From Acidobacteriota bacterium (lineage in GTDB: Bacteria; Acidobacteriota; Terriglobia; Acidiferrales; UBA7541), in NCBI GenBank assembly GCA_021832085.1, contig JAKBLM010000002.1, positions 98,400 to 162,399 on the forward strand: DNA of 64,000 nucleotides, in the 5' to 3' direction. The notes under the pieces were generated by a model, which saw only the letters and a list, made by a program, of their open reading frames with translations, was not told the DNA's origin and ran no database searches. Positions 44,875-53,357 of this stretch are shown here, piece after piece. The position numbers were made by a program, and so were the translations under genes. Positions within the stretch are counted from its first letter, which is position 1; each line of letters begins with the position of its first letter.

Positions 44875-45738
44875 CTACTCTATCCGGCGAAGGGTTTTAT
44901 AGAGCCGGTTTGCTCGATCGAAGTCGCGGGCCAGGTCGTGCTCGCCGGCCAGTCCGGTGCGGATGCGCTCGAGCGCGCGGATCAGTCGGGCCAGGGCTTC
45001 ATCGAGGCTGGGGCTGGTGCGGCAAATGCCTGCCCAGAGATCGTAGGGGCTGCCGGCCAGGCGAAGCGAATCGACGAGACCGCGGCCGGCCAGTGTCGCG
45101 GCGGAATCCCCGGCGCCTTCGAGCACCGTTTCTGCCAGGGCAACCGCGGTGAGTTGCGGCAAATGCGAGAGAAAGGCAAAGAGGCGGTCGTGCTCGGCGG
45201 CGTCGAGCCAGACGGGCCGGGCGCCGATGGCTTCGATAGCGGCCACGAGCCTGGTCACACGCTCGTCCGGCTCGACGGGCCGGCCGGACTCACCAATCAA
45301 AACGTAAGGCGCCCCGCGGAAAAGATCGGCGTCGGCATGCTCGACACCAGCCAATTCCCTGCCCGCGATGGGATGGCCACCAACGAATAGTTTCGGTGGC
45401 TGGAAAAAGCGAGCAGCGGCTTCGCAGATGGCCGATTTCGTGCTGGCGGCGTCAGTGGTGAGCGCTTCGGCCGAAACGGCCGCAACAATTTCCGGCAGCC
45501 GCCGGATTGCCTCCTCGACAGGCAAGGCCACGTAGACAAGCTCGGCGGAGCGGCAGGCAGAGGCCAAATCAGGAGCGGCTTGGTGGATTGCGCCAAGGCG
45601 GACCGCCCGATCGAGCACGGCGGTACGGTCCCAGCCGGTGACGACCATCTCGGGAAACGCGCGCCGAAGCGCCAGCGCAAACGAGCCGCCGATCAGGCCT
45701 GTGCCGAGGACGGCGACATGGCGGAACGGCGGCGACAT
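44875..45738 (-). CDS. tyrA: Prephenate dehydrogenase
   Basis: A 287-residue enzyme: NAD-binding [17 protein letters not shown], then the prephenate-site histidine region GGHPIAGRE and [13 protein letters not shown]. It oxidatively decarboxylates prephenate to 4-hydroxyphenylpyruvate for tyrosine. No ACT regulatory domain is attached. It starts three bases after the stop of the DAHP-synthase-like gene and two genes after chorismate mutase, which supplies its substrate. Confidence 0.92.
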   Translation of the reverse strand: MSPPFRHVAVLGTGLIGGSFALALRRAFPEMVVTGWDRTAVLDRAVRLGAIHQAAPDLASACRSAELVYVALPVEEAIRRLPEIVAAVSAEALTTDAASTKSAICEAAARFFQPPKLFVGGHPIAGRELAGVEHADADLFRGAPYVLIGESGRPVEPDERVTRLVAAIEAIGARPVWLDAAEHDRLFAFLSHLPQLTAVALAETVLEGAGDSAATLAGRGLVDSLRLAGSPYDLWAGICRTSPSLDEALARLIRALERIRTGLAGEHDLARDFDRANRLYKTLRRIE

Positions 45739-45741
45739 GGC

Positions 45742-46791
45742 TCAGGCCAAGCGCCTGCCGATGGCGGAAGCGATCACGCGCAACTCGCCGAGGAGCTGGC
45801 GGAACTGTTCGAGGGAAAGCGAGTGGGCGCCGTCCACCATCGCGTGGTTGGGATCATGGTGGACCTCGAGCAGCAAGCCGTCGGCGCCCGCGGCAACCGC
45901 GGCGCGGGCAATCGGCGCCACCTGATCGCGGCGGCTCGCGGCACGCGATGGGTTGACAAGGATCGGAAGGTGGGTGAGGCGGTGGACGGCGGGGATGGCA
46001 GCAACGTCAAGCGTGGTGTGAGAACCGGATTCGAAGCTGCGGATGCCGCCGTCGGCCAGCGCCATCTGGTAGTTGCCGCCGGCGAGGACATGCTCGGCCG
46101 CGAGCAGTATCTCTTCGATCGTGGCGCCCGGCGAACGTTCGAGCAACACGGCCTTGCGGGAAGCGCCGAGGGCGTCGAGCAGATCGTCGTTGAGCATGTT
46201 GCGGGCGCCGACCTCGATCATGTCGACGAAGCCGGCGAACATTTCGATTTCTCCTGCGCCGCGCGCCTCGCTGATGGCGCGAAGGCCGTTGCGGTCGGCC
46301 GCCTCGCGCAACATCCGCAGGCCACGCTCGCCCAAGCCTTTGAAACCGTAGGGAGACCGATGCGCCTGGAAGGCGGCGGCGCGCAGGACGCGCGCGCCGG
46401 ATTCGACCAGGCCCTCGGCGATGCGGTCGATCTGCTCGGTAGATTCAATGGCGCCGGGGCCAGCGGCCACAACGATCTCAGGCCCGCCGAAACGAACGCC
46501 CGCGCCGAGATCGACGGTTGTGCCCTCGGCGCGGAAGCGGCGACCGGCCAGCTTGTAAGGCTGGGAGATGCGGACAACTTCGCGAACGCCCTCGAGAACC
46601 TCGATCTGGCCGGTATCGAAGTCCTTCTTGACGCCGAGCGCGCCGATCACCGTGGTTTCCTCGCCGGTGGAACGATGGGCGTCGAAGCCCAGCTCGATCA
46701 GGCGATCGATGACGCGCTGGATCTGGTCCTCGCCGGCCTGCGGCTGCATCACCACGATCATCGCTCGCCCCTCCCGCCGCCTTCCGGCCAC
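45742..46791 (-). CDS. DAHP synthase-like protein with degenerate active site
   Basis: A 349-residue protein with the type I-beta layout: a ferredoxin-like regulatory domain (about 1-75: MIVVMQPQAGEDQIQRVI, TTVIGALGV) and a TIM barrel (AAGPGAIES, SPYGFKGLGERGL, EVGARNML, HLPILVNPS, EVHHDP). The family's metal ligands are Cys, His, Glu and Asp. Here the Cys position is Gly113 and the His is Arg283, whereas Glu309 and Asp320 remain. The KPRTS PEP loop reads QAHRS (Gln142-Ser146), and VLLKRG reads VLLERS. Loss of DAHP synthase activity is therefore likely; a regulatory or scaffold role is my inference. It overlaps the chorismate mutase gene by 34 bases. Confidence 0.85.
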   Translation of the reverse strand: MAGRRREGRAMIVVMQPQAGEDQIQRVIDRLIELGFDAHRSTGEETTVIGALGVKKDFDTGQIEVLEGVREVVRISQPYKLAGRRFRAEGTTVDLGAGVRFGGPEIVVAAGPGAIESTEQIDRIAEGLVESGARVLRAAAFQAHRSPYGFKGLGERGLRMLREAADRNGLRAISEARGAGEIEMFAGFVDMIEVGARNMLNDDLLDALGASRKAVLLERSPGATIEEILLAAEHVLAGGNYQMALADGGIRSFESGSHTTLDVAAIPAVHRLTHLPILVNPSRAASRRDQVAPIARAAVAAGADGLLLEVHHDPNHAMVDGAHSLSLEQFRQLLGELRVIASAIGRRLA

Positions 46792-47096
46792 GCGCCCTCT
46801 GGCGGCTCCATCACGCGGCGCTCGGCCGAGCGGGACTCGTCAAGAATGCGCTCGAAGAGACGGCGGATGGCTCGGTTCGAGAGGGGGCCCGGATTGGCCG
46901 CCTCGACGCCTTCAAAGACCTTGCGCTCCCGATCCGGCTGGTAAAGCGGCAGGCCGCAGCCGCTCTTGATGCGGCCGATCTCGACCACGCGGCGGGCGCG
47001 CTGGTTCAGCAGGTCGAGCAGTCGGCGGTCGATCTCGTCGATTTCCCGGCGGAGTTCCTCGATGGCCGCCAGGCTGCTTCCGATGCTATCGGACAC
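46758..47096 (-). CDS. aroQ: Chorismate mutase (AroQ type)
   Basis: A 112-residue all-helical AroQ chorismate mutase from a GTG at 47096. The family pattern is present: LRREIDEIDRRLLDLLNQRA, EIGRIKS, the LYQPDRERKVFEGV loop and GPLSNRAIRRLFERILDESR. It converts chorismate to prephenate. The start lies 11 bases inside the end of trpA and its last 34 bases overlap the DAHP-synthase-like gene, indicating translational coupling. The C-terminal tail is Gly/Glu/Arg-rich. Confidence 0.88.
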   Translation of the reverse strand: MSDSIGSSLAAIEELRREIDEIDRRLLDLLNQRARRVVEIGRIKSGCGLPLYQPDRERKVFEGVEAANPGPLSNRAIRRLFERILDESRSAERRVMEPPEGAWPEGGGRGER

Positions 47097-47937
47097 GGCC
47101 GGCGCCTTTGAGCGCGCGCACGCGCGCGGCAACCGCTTCGACCGCAGCGGCGGGCCAAGCGGCACGCTCGATTTCCGAAACCAGAGCAGATCCGACGACG
47201 GCCGCTTCCACCTGGCCCATCAGCGCGCGGAGATGCTCGGGCTGCGAAAGCCCGAAGCCGACCGCGAGCGGCAACGGCGTGGCGCGACGCACGCGGGCGA
47301 TCAGCGCGCTCAGGTCCTCGGGCAGCCGGTCGCGCTGGCCAGTGACTCCGTTGCGAGAGATGAGGTAGAGAAAACCGCTCGAAACGGCGGCGATGAGTTC
47401 CAGCCGTTCGTCGGGGGTGGTCGGCGCGGCGAGGAACACCGTGTCCAGCCCGGCCTGGCGTAAAATCCGGCGATACTCGACCGATTCCTCGGGCGTCAGG
47501 TCGGTGGCGAGGACGCCATCAGCGCCCGCCTCGGCCGCGCGCCGCGCGAAAGTCTCCAGGCCCATCTGCAGGATTGGATTGAAATAGGAAAAGAGGACGA
47601 GCGGCACCTGGCTGTGGCGCCGCAGTTCGGCAACGAGGCCGATGACAGCTTCGAGCGTGGTTCCCGATCGCAGCGCGCGTTCGCTGGCGCGCTGGATTAC
47701 AGGTCCATCGGCAATCGGATCGCTGAAAGGAACGCCAAGCTCGATCACATCGGCACCCGCCTCGGCAGCGGCGAGCACAATATCGCGTGTCGCGTCGAGC
47801 GAAGGATCGCCAGCGGTCACATAGGCGACCAGCCCCAACTCGCCCGTTTGACGCAGCTCGGCGAAGCGGCGGCCGATGCGCGTCTCGTGCGATTGCGGCT
47901 CGGAAGCGGAAGGAACGGGTTGTGGCGTTTGGCTCAT
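47086..47937 (-). CDS. trpA: Tryptophan synthase alpha chain
   Basis: A 283-residue TIM barrel. It has AYVTAGDPSLDATRD (catalytic Asp), VIELGVPFSDPIADGPVIQRAS (catalytic Glu49-equivalent), GVLATDLTPEES, SRNGVTGQRD and GFGLSQPEH. It cleaves indole-3-glycerol phosphate to indole, channelled to TrpB encoded 15 bases upstream. Normal length. Confidence 0.96.
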   Translation of the reverse strand: MSQTPQPVPSASEPQSHETRIGRRFAELRQTGELGLVAYVTAGDPSLDATRDIVLAAAEAGADVIELGVPFSDPIADGPVIQRASERALRSGTTLEAVIGLVAELRRHSQVPLVLFSYFNPILQMGLETFARRAAEAGADGVLATDLTPEESVEYRRILRQAGLDTVFLAAPTTPDERLELIAAVSSGFLYLISRNGVTGQRDRLPEDLSALIARVRRATPLPLAVGFGLSQPEHLRALMGQVEAAVVGSALVSEIERAAWPAAAVEAVAARVRALKGAGRVR

Positions 47938-47952
47938 CGCATTTGCCGGGAT

Positions 47953-49164
47953 TCAGAGATAGCGAGCGAGAATTTCCATGTCCTTGTCGCCACGGCCGGA
48001 AACATTGAGGATCACAAGCTGATTGCGCTTCATGGTCGGGGCGCGGCGGATCAGTTCGGCCAGTGCATGCGCCGATTCGAGGGCGGGGATGATGCCTTCG
48101 GTTTGCGACAGGGTGCGCGCGGCGTCGATGGCGGCGGCGTCTTCCACGGCCGTGTATTCGGCGCGGCCCTCCAGCGCGAGCCAGGCGTGCTCGGGACCGA
48201 CAGCCGGATAGTCGAGGCCGGCGGAAACCGAATGCGTGGTCGCAATTTGGCCCTCGGGCGTCTGCAAAACGTAGGTGTAGGTGCCGTGGAGCACGCCCGG
48301 CCGCGCGCCGCCATAGCCTGCCGCTGTCGCGAGCCGCGCGGCGTGTTCGCCGAGGTGATGGCCGCTTCCGCCCGCTTCGACGCCGAGCATGCCCACGCTG
48401 GCGTCGCCAATGAAGGTGTGGAACAGGCCGATGGCGTTCGAGCCGCCACCGACGCAGGCGACCAGCAGATTCGGCAGGCGGCCTTCGGCGCGGAGAATCT
48501 GTTCGCGGGCCTCGAGGCCGATCACCTTGTGAAACTCTCTCACCATCAGCGGATACGGGTGCGGGCCGAGCACGGAGCCGAGCAAGTAATGCGTGGTGCG
48601 GACGTTGGTCACCCAATCGCGCATCGCTTCGTTGATGGCGTCCTTGAGCGTGCGGCTGCCGGAATCGACGCCGACCACCCGAGCGCCGAGCAAGCGCATG
48701 CGAAAAACGTTGAGGCGCTGGCGTTCCATGTCTTCGCTGCCCATGTAGACGACGCAATCGAGGCCGAGCCGCGCGGCGACGGTGGCCGTGGCGACGCCGT
48801 GCTGACCGGCGCCGGTTTCGGCGATGATGCGGCTCTTGCCCATGCGCTGCGCGAGCAGACCCTGGCCAAGGCAGTTGTTGATCTTGTGCGCGCCGGTGTG
48901 GAGCAGGTCCTCGCGCTTCAGGTAGATGCGCGGGCCACCAAGATGCGCGGTGAGCCGCTCGGCGAACTGGAGCGGCGTGGGCCGGCCGGCGAAATTGCGG
49001 AGCAGATCGTCGAGGCGACGAGCAAATTCAGGATCGGCGGAAGCCTCGGCGTAGCCGCGCTCCAGCTGCTCGATCGGCGCCATCAGCGTTTCGGGGACGT
49101 AGCGGCCGCCGTAGGGGCCGAATCGCCCCCGCGCGTCAGGGAACGTTTTTGGTGCGCTGCTCAA
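47953..49164 (-). CDS. trpB: Tryptophan synthase beta chain
   Basis: A 403-residue PLP enzyme: [29 protein letters not shown] (PLP lysine), [38 protein letters not shown] and the [12 protein letters not shown] segment. It joins indole to serine. The TTG start at 49164 overlaps the trpF stop (TTGA), with an AGAGGCGG site upstream. It is the TrpB1-type partner of TrpA. Confidence 0.97.
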   Translation of the reverse strand: MSSAPKTFPDARGRFGPYGGRYVPETLMAPIEQLERGYAEASADPEFARRLDDLLRNFAGRPTPLQFAERLTAHLGGPRIYLKREDLLHTGAHKINNCLGQGLLAQRMGKSRIIAETGAGQHGVATATVAARLGLDCVVYMGSEDMERQRLNVFRMRLLGARVVGVDSGSRTLKDAINEAMRDWVTNVRTTHYLLGSVLGPHPYPLMVREFHKVIGLEAREQILRAEGRLPNLLVACVGGGSNAIGLFHTFIGDASVGMLGVEAGGSGHHLGEHAARLATAAGYGGARPGVLHGTYTYVLQTPEGQIATTHSVSAGLDYPAVGPEHAWLALEGRAEYTAVEDAAAIDAARTLSQTEGIIPALESAHALAELIRRAPTMKRNQLVILNVSGRGDKDMEILARYL

Positions 49165-49829
49165 TTTCGCCGCCTCTTGATCCGTTTCACTTCTCGCATC
49201 AGCTCCCGCACCTTTGCCGGGTCCTTCTTTCCCGGCCGCGTCTCAACGCCGCTGCAAACGTCCACGGCGTAGGGATGAACGCTCACAATCGCCTCGGCGA
49301 CGTTTTCCGGCGCCAAGCCGCCGGCCAGGATGATCGGGCCGTAGTGCGCGGCTCGGCGCGCCACGGTCCAATCGAAGCGCGCGCCCGTGCCGCCGGGCAG
49401 GCCGGGCCGAAAACCGTCGAGCAAAAACGCCGCCGCTTCCGGATAGCTCCGGAACCGCGCGGATGAAAAGCCCGGCCGCACGCGAAACACCTTGATCACC
49501 GGCCGCAACGCGGCGAGCCGGCGAACCAACGCCGGCCGCTCGCGGCCGTGAAGCTGCACCGCGTCGAGTCCCGCCGTTTCAACGATCTCGCCGACCGTTT
49601 CCGCCGTCTCATCGACGAACACGCCAACCTTGACCACGCGGTGCGGCAGCCCCCGAACGATCCGCCCGGCCTCGCGCGGCTCGATGTAGCGTGGGCTCGA
49701 CCGGTAGAAATTGAAGCCGAGCGCGTCCGCTCCGGCTTCGATGGCGAGCCGGGCGTCGGCCAGGCTGGTGATGCCGCAGATTTTGACGCGCGGTTCCCTG
49801 CCCTGGCCGAAAAGCGTCTCAGTCACCAT
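49161..49829 (-). CDS. trpF: Phosphoribosylanthranilate isomerase
   Basis: A 222-residue TIM barrel with [25 protein letters not shown] (catalytic Cys), SPRYIEP, VQLHGRE, FLLDGF (normally D of the second catalytic residue), [14 protein letters not shown] and [16 protein letters not shown]. It converts N-(5-phosphoribosyl)anthranilate to CdRP. Start overlaps the trpC end by 11 bases. Confidence 0.95.
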   Translation of the reverse strand: MVTETLFGQGREPRVKICGITSLADARLAIEAGADALGFNFYRSSPRYIEPREAGRIVRGLPHRVVKVGVFVDETAETVGEIVETAGLDAVQLHGRERPALVRRLAALRPVIKVFRVRPGFSSARFRSYPEAAAFLLDGFRPGLPGGTGARFDWTVARRAAHYGPIILAGGLAPENVAEAIVSVHPYAVDVCSGVETRPGKKDPAKVRELMREVKRIKRRRN

Positions 49830-50628
49830 CGTTAGCGAGCAGCTCGCGGAGGGCGGCGCCGGGATCCTCGGCGGTCATCAGGTGCTCGCCGACGAGAAAC
49901 GCATCGAAGCCGGCCGCGGCGAGCCGCCCGATATCGGCGCGAGAGTGCAGGCCGGATTCGGTGACGGCGACACACGCGTCGGGGATCGCCTCGATCAGAT
50001 CGAGCGAGGTTTCCAGGCGCACCTCGAAAGTGCGCAGGTCGCGATTGTTGACGCCCACGATCGTCGCGCCGGCGGTGAGCACACGATCGAGTTCGGCGCC
50101 GTTGTGCACCTCGACAAGCGGCTCCATGCCGAGCGTACGGCCGAGGGAGAGCAGCTCGGTGAGCAACGCGTCGTCGAGGATCGCGGCGATCAGCAGAAAA
50201 GAATCGGCGCCGCCGGCCCGCGCTTCCCAGATCTGCCACGGGTCGAACAGGAAATCCTTGCGCAGCAGCGGCACAGACGTGACGCCGCGGGCGAGCCGCA
50301 CGTGATCGAGTTCGCCCTGGAAAAATTCCGGCTCGGTGAGCACCGAGATGGCTGAGGCGCCGGACAGCTCGAGCCGCTGGGCGAGCCAATCGGGGCTGTA
50401 GCCCTGCCGCAGCAGGCCGCGCGAGGGCGAGGCACGCTTGATTTCGGCGATCACGCTGACGCCCGGCTCGGCCAGCGCGGCGCGAAAATCGCGCACCGGC
50501 TGCGGCGTGCCGCGCTCGACAGCCATGCGCAACGCCACCTGCGGCAGCACGCGCTTGCGGTGCTCCACCGCGGCGCGGCGTGCGGCGACGATCTTGTCGA
50601 GAATCGTTCCCGTCGCTTCCGGAGTCAT
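49819..50628 (-). CDS. trpC: Indole-3-glycerol phosphate synthase
   Basis: A 269-residue TIM barrel: VIAEIKRASPSRGLL, LLRKDFLFDPWQIWEARAGGADSFLLI, VEVHNGAELDRVL, VGVNNRDLRTFEV and ESGLHSRADIGRL all match. It closes the indole ring from CdRP. A GAGGA ribosome site precedes the ATG. The upstream pfk gene ends 123 bases before, so trpC may have its own promoter. Confidence 0.96.
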   Translation of the reverse strand: MTPEATGTILDKIVAARRAAVEHRKRVLPQVALRMAVERGTPQPVRDFRAALAEPGVSVIAEIKRASPSRGLLRQGYSPDWLAQRLELSGASAISVLTEPEFFQGELDHVRLARGVTSVPLLRKDFLFDPWQIWEARAGGADSFLLIAAILDDALLTELLSLGRTLGMEPLVEVHNGAELDRVLTAGATIVGVNNRDLRTFEVRLETSLDLIEAIPDACVAVTESGLHSRADIGRLAAAGFDAFLVGEHLMTAEDPGAALRELLANDGD

Positions 50629-50751
50629 GTCTGCACATCCTCGGCGCTCTCGTAACCCGATGCTCCGCCCAGGGTCACGACCGCGCTTTCCCGGAGGAAA
50701 GGGCTATGCTATGCGTCCGCCGCAAACGAAGTCAATTTGCCGGCGCGGGAC

Positions 50752-51933
50752 TCAGGCCGGATCGGCGACTTCGTCGAGCAGCACCGGCAGGCCGAGCTTG
50801 TTCCGGTAGTTGGGGCAGAAATGCTCGGTGTCGTAGAGCCGGGCAACATCGACGCGGCGCGCCGGCCCCTGCGGCAATGGCACGCAGGCATATCGGCCGC
50901 CGCGGACCGCGGTCATGCAACCGCGCTGTCCGCGACGGATCAGGTCGATCGCGAGGCTGGCGAAGGTGAGCGAAACCATCTGGTCGAGCATGTCGGCCTC
51001 GCCGCTGCGCAGGTCGTAGGTGAGGTCGCTCGAAATCGCGTCCTCGCCGGCACGCGAGCGAATCTCCTCGGCCAGCGCGAAACCGACGTCGGCCTTCTTC
51101 CGATGGCCGTACGCGTCGGCGGCACCGTATTCGACGGTGCTCTGTCCTTTCCAGTGGGCCCCTTCGGAGGCAACCACGAAGCTGTAGCGGCTCGGGTTGC
51201 GCCGCTTGTCGTCGATCACCGTTTTGATCAGTCCGTCGAGGTCAAATTCCACCTCGGGCAGGACGCAGCGGCTGAAGGTGACGTAGGCAGCGTAAAGTGC
51301 GGTGAAACCGGCATCGCGACCGAAGATGCGGAAAACGCCGACGCGCTCGTGCGAGCCGAGCGTGGTGCGCTGGCGATTGATCAGCTCGCGGGCGCGGGTG
51401 ATCGCCGTGGAAAAGCCGATGCAATACTCGGTACCAGGCACGTCGTTGTCCATCGTTTTCGGAATCCCGACGACGGGAATGCCGAGCTCGTCAAGAATGT
51501 GCGTGTAACTGAGCGTATCGTCGCCGCCGACTACGATCAGGTAGTTCAGGCCGAGCGACTGGATATTGTCGAGCACGATGGGCGTCAGGTTGTAGAGGCC
51601 ATCCTCCACGGCCATGCGCGAGATATCTTCGACGCTGAGGCGGGCGGGCAGCAGTTGCTGGCGCACCCGGCGCGGGTTGACCCGCGAGGTATGCAGCATC
51701 GTGCCGCCGCTGCGGTCGATGCTGTGGGTGTTTGCGGGAGTCAGACGCATCAGGTATTCGTTGTCGGGCTGGCTGCCCGGACGCGTGTGCGTCAGTCCCA
51801 TCCACCCCCGGCGAATGCCGATCACTTCGTAGCCGAGTGGCTCGGCCTCAGCCACGATGCCCTTAATCACCGAATTCAGCCCAGGAACGTCACCACCACC
51901 GGTAAGAATGCCGATTCTGTTTTTATCTGGCAC
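50752..51933 (-). CDS. 6-phosphofructokinase, probably pyrophosphate-dependent
   Basis: A 393-residue PfkA-superfamily enzyme. ILTGGGDVPGLN and the substrate loop PKTMDNDVPGTEY are clear. The family's discriminating positions read Asp139 in VGGDDTLSY and Lys159 in PKTMDND; these favour PPi over ATP (ATP enzymes have Gly at both). It phosphorylates fructose-6-phosphate at C1. The GTG at 51933 is chosen for its GAGGGAG site and because the promoter at 51959 excludes longer starts. It is the first gene of the leftward run; linkage to trp genes is by position only. Confidence 0.88.
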   Translation of the reverse strand: MPDKNRIGILTGGGDVPGLNSVIKGIVAEAEPLGYEVIGIRRGWMGLTHTRPGSQPDNEYLMRLTPANTHSIDRSGGTMLHTSRVNPRRVRQQLLPARLSVEDISRMAVEDGLYNLTPIVLDNIQSLGLNYLIVVGGDDTLSYTHILDELGIPVVGIPKTMDNDVPGTEYCIGFSTAITRARELINRQRTTLGSHERVGVFRIFGRDAGFTALYAAYVTFSRCVLPEVEFDLDGLIKTVIDDKRRNPSRYSFVVASEGAHWKGQSTVEYGAADAYGHRKKADVGFALAEEIRSRAGEDAISSDLTYDLRSGEADMLDQMVSLTFASLAIDLIRRGQRGCMTAVRGGRYACVPLPQGPARRVDVARLYDTEHFCPNYRNKLGLPVLLDEVADPA

Positions 51934-51958
51934 GGTATCTCCCTCGTTTTCAACTACT

Positions 51959-51987
51959 ACTATACGGCGCGGCCGCACGCGCAGAAA
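51959..51987 (-). promoter_or_regulatory. Candidate promoter of the pfk gene
   Basis: On the minus strand TTTCTG (51987-51982) and TATAGT (51964-51959) with a 17-base spacer; the GTG start is about 25 bases downstream. Confidence 0.5.
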
Positions 51988-52043
51988 AGTTGGAGGACGT
52001 AAGGGAAACAGCCGAGAAGAGCAAAGGGAACCACAGACGGGGC

Positions 52044-52090
52044 GCCCGCTCCGGGCCGGTCCCCTTCGTTACCGGCCCGGGCGGGCTTTT
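52044..52090 (+). terminator. Strong GC hairpin with T tract, orphan
   Basis: GCCCGC-T-CCGGGCCGGT-N10-ACCGGCCCGG-GCGGGC then four T. The stem is 16 paired bases with one bulge. The T tract is on the plus strand, but no plus-strand gene ends nearby; it lies between the PEP-mutase-family stop and the pfk promoter. Confidence 0.65.
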
Positions 52091-52261
52091 AACTTCTAAC
52101 CCCTCTAGGACTGCCAACAGCTATGAAAACCGTTGCGTCTGATTGAGCCGTTCACGCGCCGGCCCGGAAAAGCCAGCCGCCGAGCCATTGCGAAACAGAT
52201 CCATTGCATACTATGCGGACAGTACCCACTAGTCAACAGTCTTGCACCCACCGAGGCCGGG

Positions 52262-53110
52262 TCAGCGCGAACCCTCGTGCCGCTCGAAAAGCCGATTGGC
52301 TTCGCGATAAGGGATCGTGTGACGGGTGAGGGCTGCGTAGGAGCCGGTCTTGGCCAGTTCCCGGGCAATTTCCCGGGTCAACGCCATCGTTGCGCGCATC
52401 GGTCCCGAGCCCAGGCTGACTCGCCGCACCCCCATCCGTTCCAGCTCCCTGAGCGGCGGAGTGCCCGGCCCGGCCAGGATGTTGATCGGGCCGTGAATTT
52501 CGCGCACCAGCCGCTCGATCACGTCCGCGTCAGCTACGCCTGGCAGAAAGAGGCAGTCGGCACCGGCCTGGTGATAGGCGTTGGCCCGGCGAACTGCCTC
52601 TGTGAACTGCTCGGCTGGTGTGCCTTTGCCGGCCAGGTAGACGTCCGTGCGCGCGTTGATCAGCAGCGGCACGCCGGCGCGATCAGCCGCTTCGCGAGCC
52701 GCGCGTACCCGCTCGACCTGCAGGGCAACGTCGAAAAACTCGCGATCGCCGTGGGCGTCCTCCAGGTTGATGCCCACCGCGCCCGCAGCCAGCGCCGAGC
52801 GCACAGTTTCAGCCGCCGCCTCCGGCGCCGGACCGTATCCCGATTCCATATCGGCCGTCACAGGCACAGCGACGGCCCGCGTAATCCGCGCGACAGCCTC
52901 GGCCATCTCTTCCCGCGAGACGCGCTGGCCATCGGGATAGCCGAGCGAAAAAGCTATGCCGGCGCTGCTCGTCGCGAGCGCGGCAAAGCCTGCTTCCTCG
53001 ACGATGCGGGCGCTTGCCGCGTCCCAGACGTTGCACAACGCCAGAATTCCGGGGCCTTTGTGCAACGTGCGCAGTCTTTCGGCTTTTTTCTTCAGATCGG
53101 TTGTGTCCAC
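52262..53110 (-). CDS. Isocitrate lyase/PEP mutase superfamily enzyme
   Basis: A 282-residue TIM barrel: NVWDAASARIVEEAGF, ATSSAGIAFSLGYPDG, VTADMESGYG, GINLEDAHGD and INARTDVYL. The KKCGH signature of true isocitrate lyase is absent. The family includes PEP mutase, carboxyvinyl-carboxyphosphonate mutase and oxaloacetate/2-methylisocitrate/dimethylmalate lyases; the reaction here cannot be assigned. It is a single gene, divergent from the hydrolase at 53358. Confidence 0.85.
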   Translation of the reverse strand: MDTTDLKKKAERLRTLHKGPGILALCNVWDAASARIVEEAGFAALATSSAGIAFSLGYPDGQRVSREEMAEAVARITRAVAVPVTADMESGYGPAPEAAAETVRSALAAGAVGINLEDAHGDREFFDVALQVERVRAAREAADRAGVPLLINARTDVYLAGKGTPAEQFTEAVRRANAYHQAGADCLFLPGVADADVIERLVREIHGPINILAGPGTPPLRELERMGVRRVSLGSGPMRATMALTREIARELAKTGSYAALTRHTIPYREANRLFERHEGSR

Positions 53111-53357
53111 TGGTCCCCCCCACGCCTGCTCACGCTGAAGCTAACCACCGGGGCGCGGCCGGTCAATAGCCAATATGGGCCGATATGGGCGATGGAAAGC
53201 CGGCCGGGGTCTGCGGCAAGCCCCGCTGGCGCGGCCGGAAGCTGGAGTCCGCCGGAGCGAGCGAGGCGCTTTGCCGAACCCGGACGGCCGCTTGGCTCAG
53301 GGAATTTCCCCATAGCTACCCTGCCGCGGTTCCGATACAATCGCCGCGGTTCTCGCA

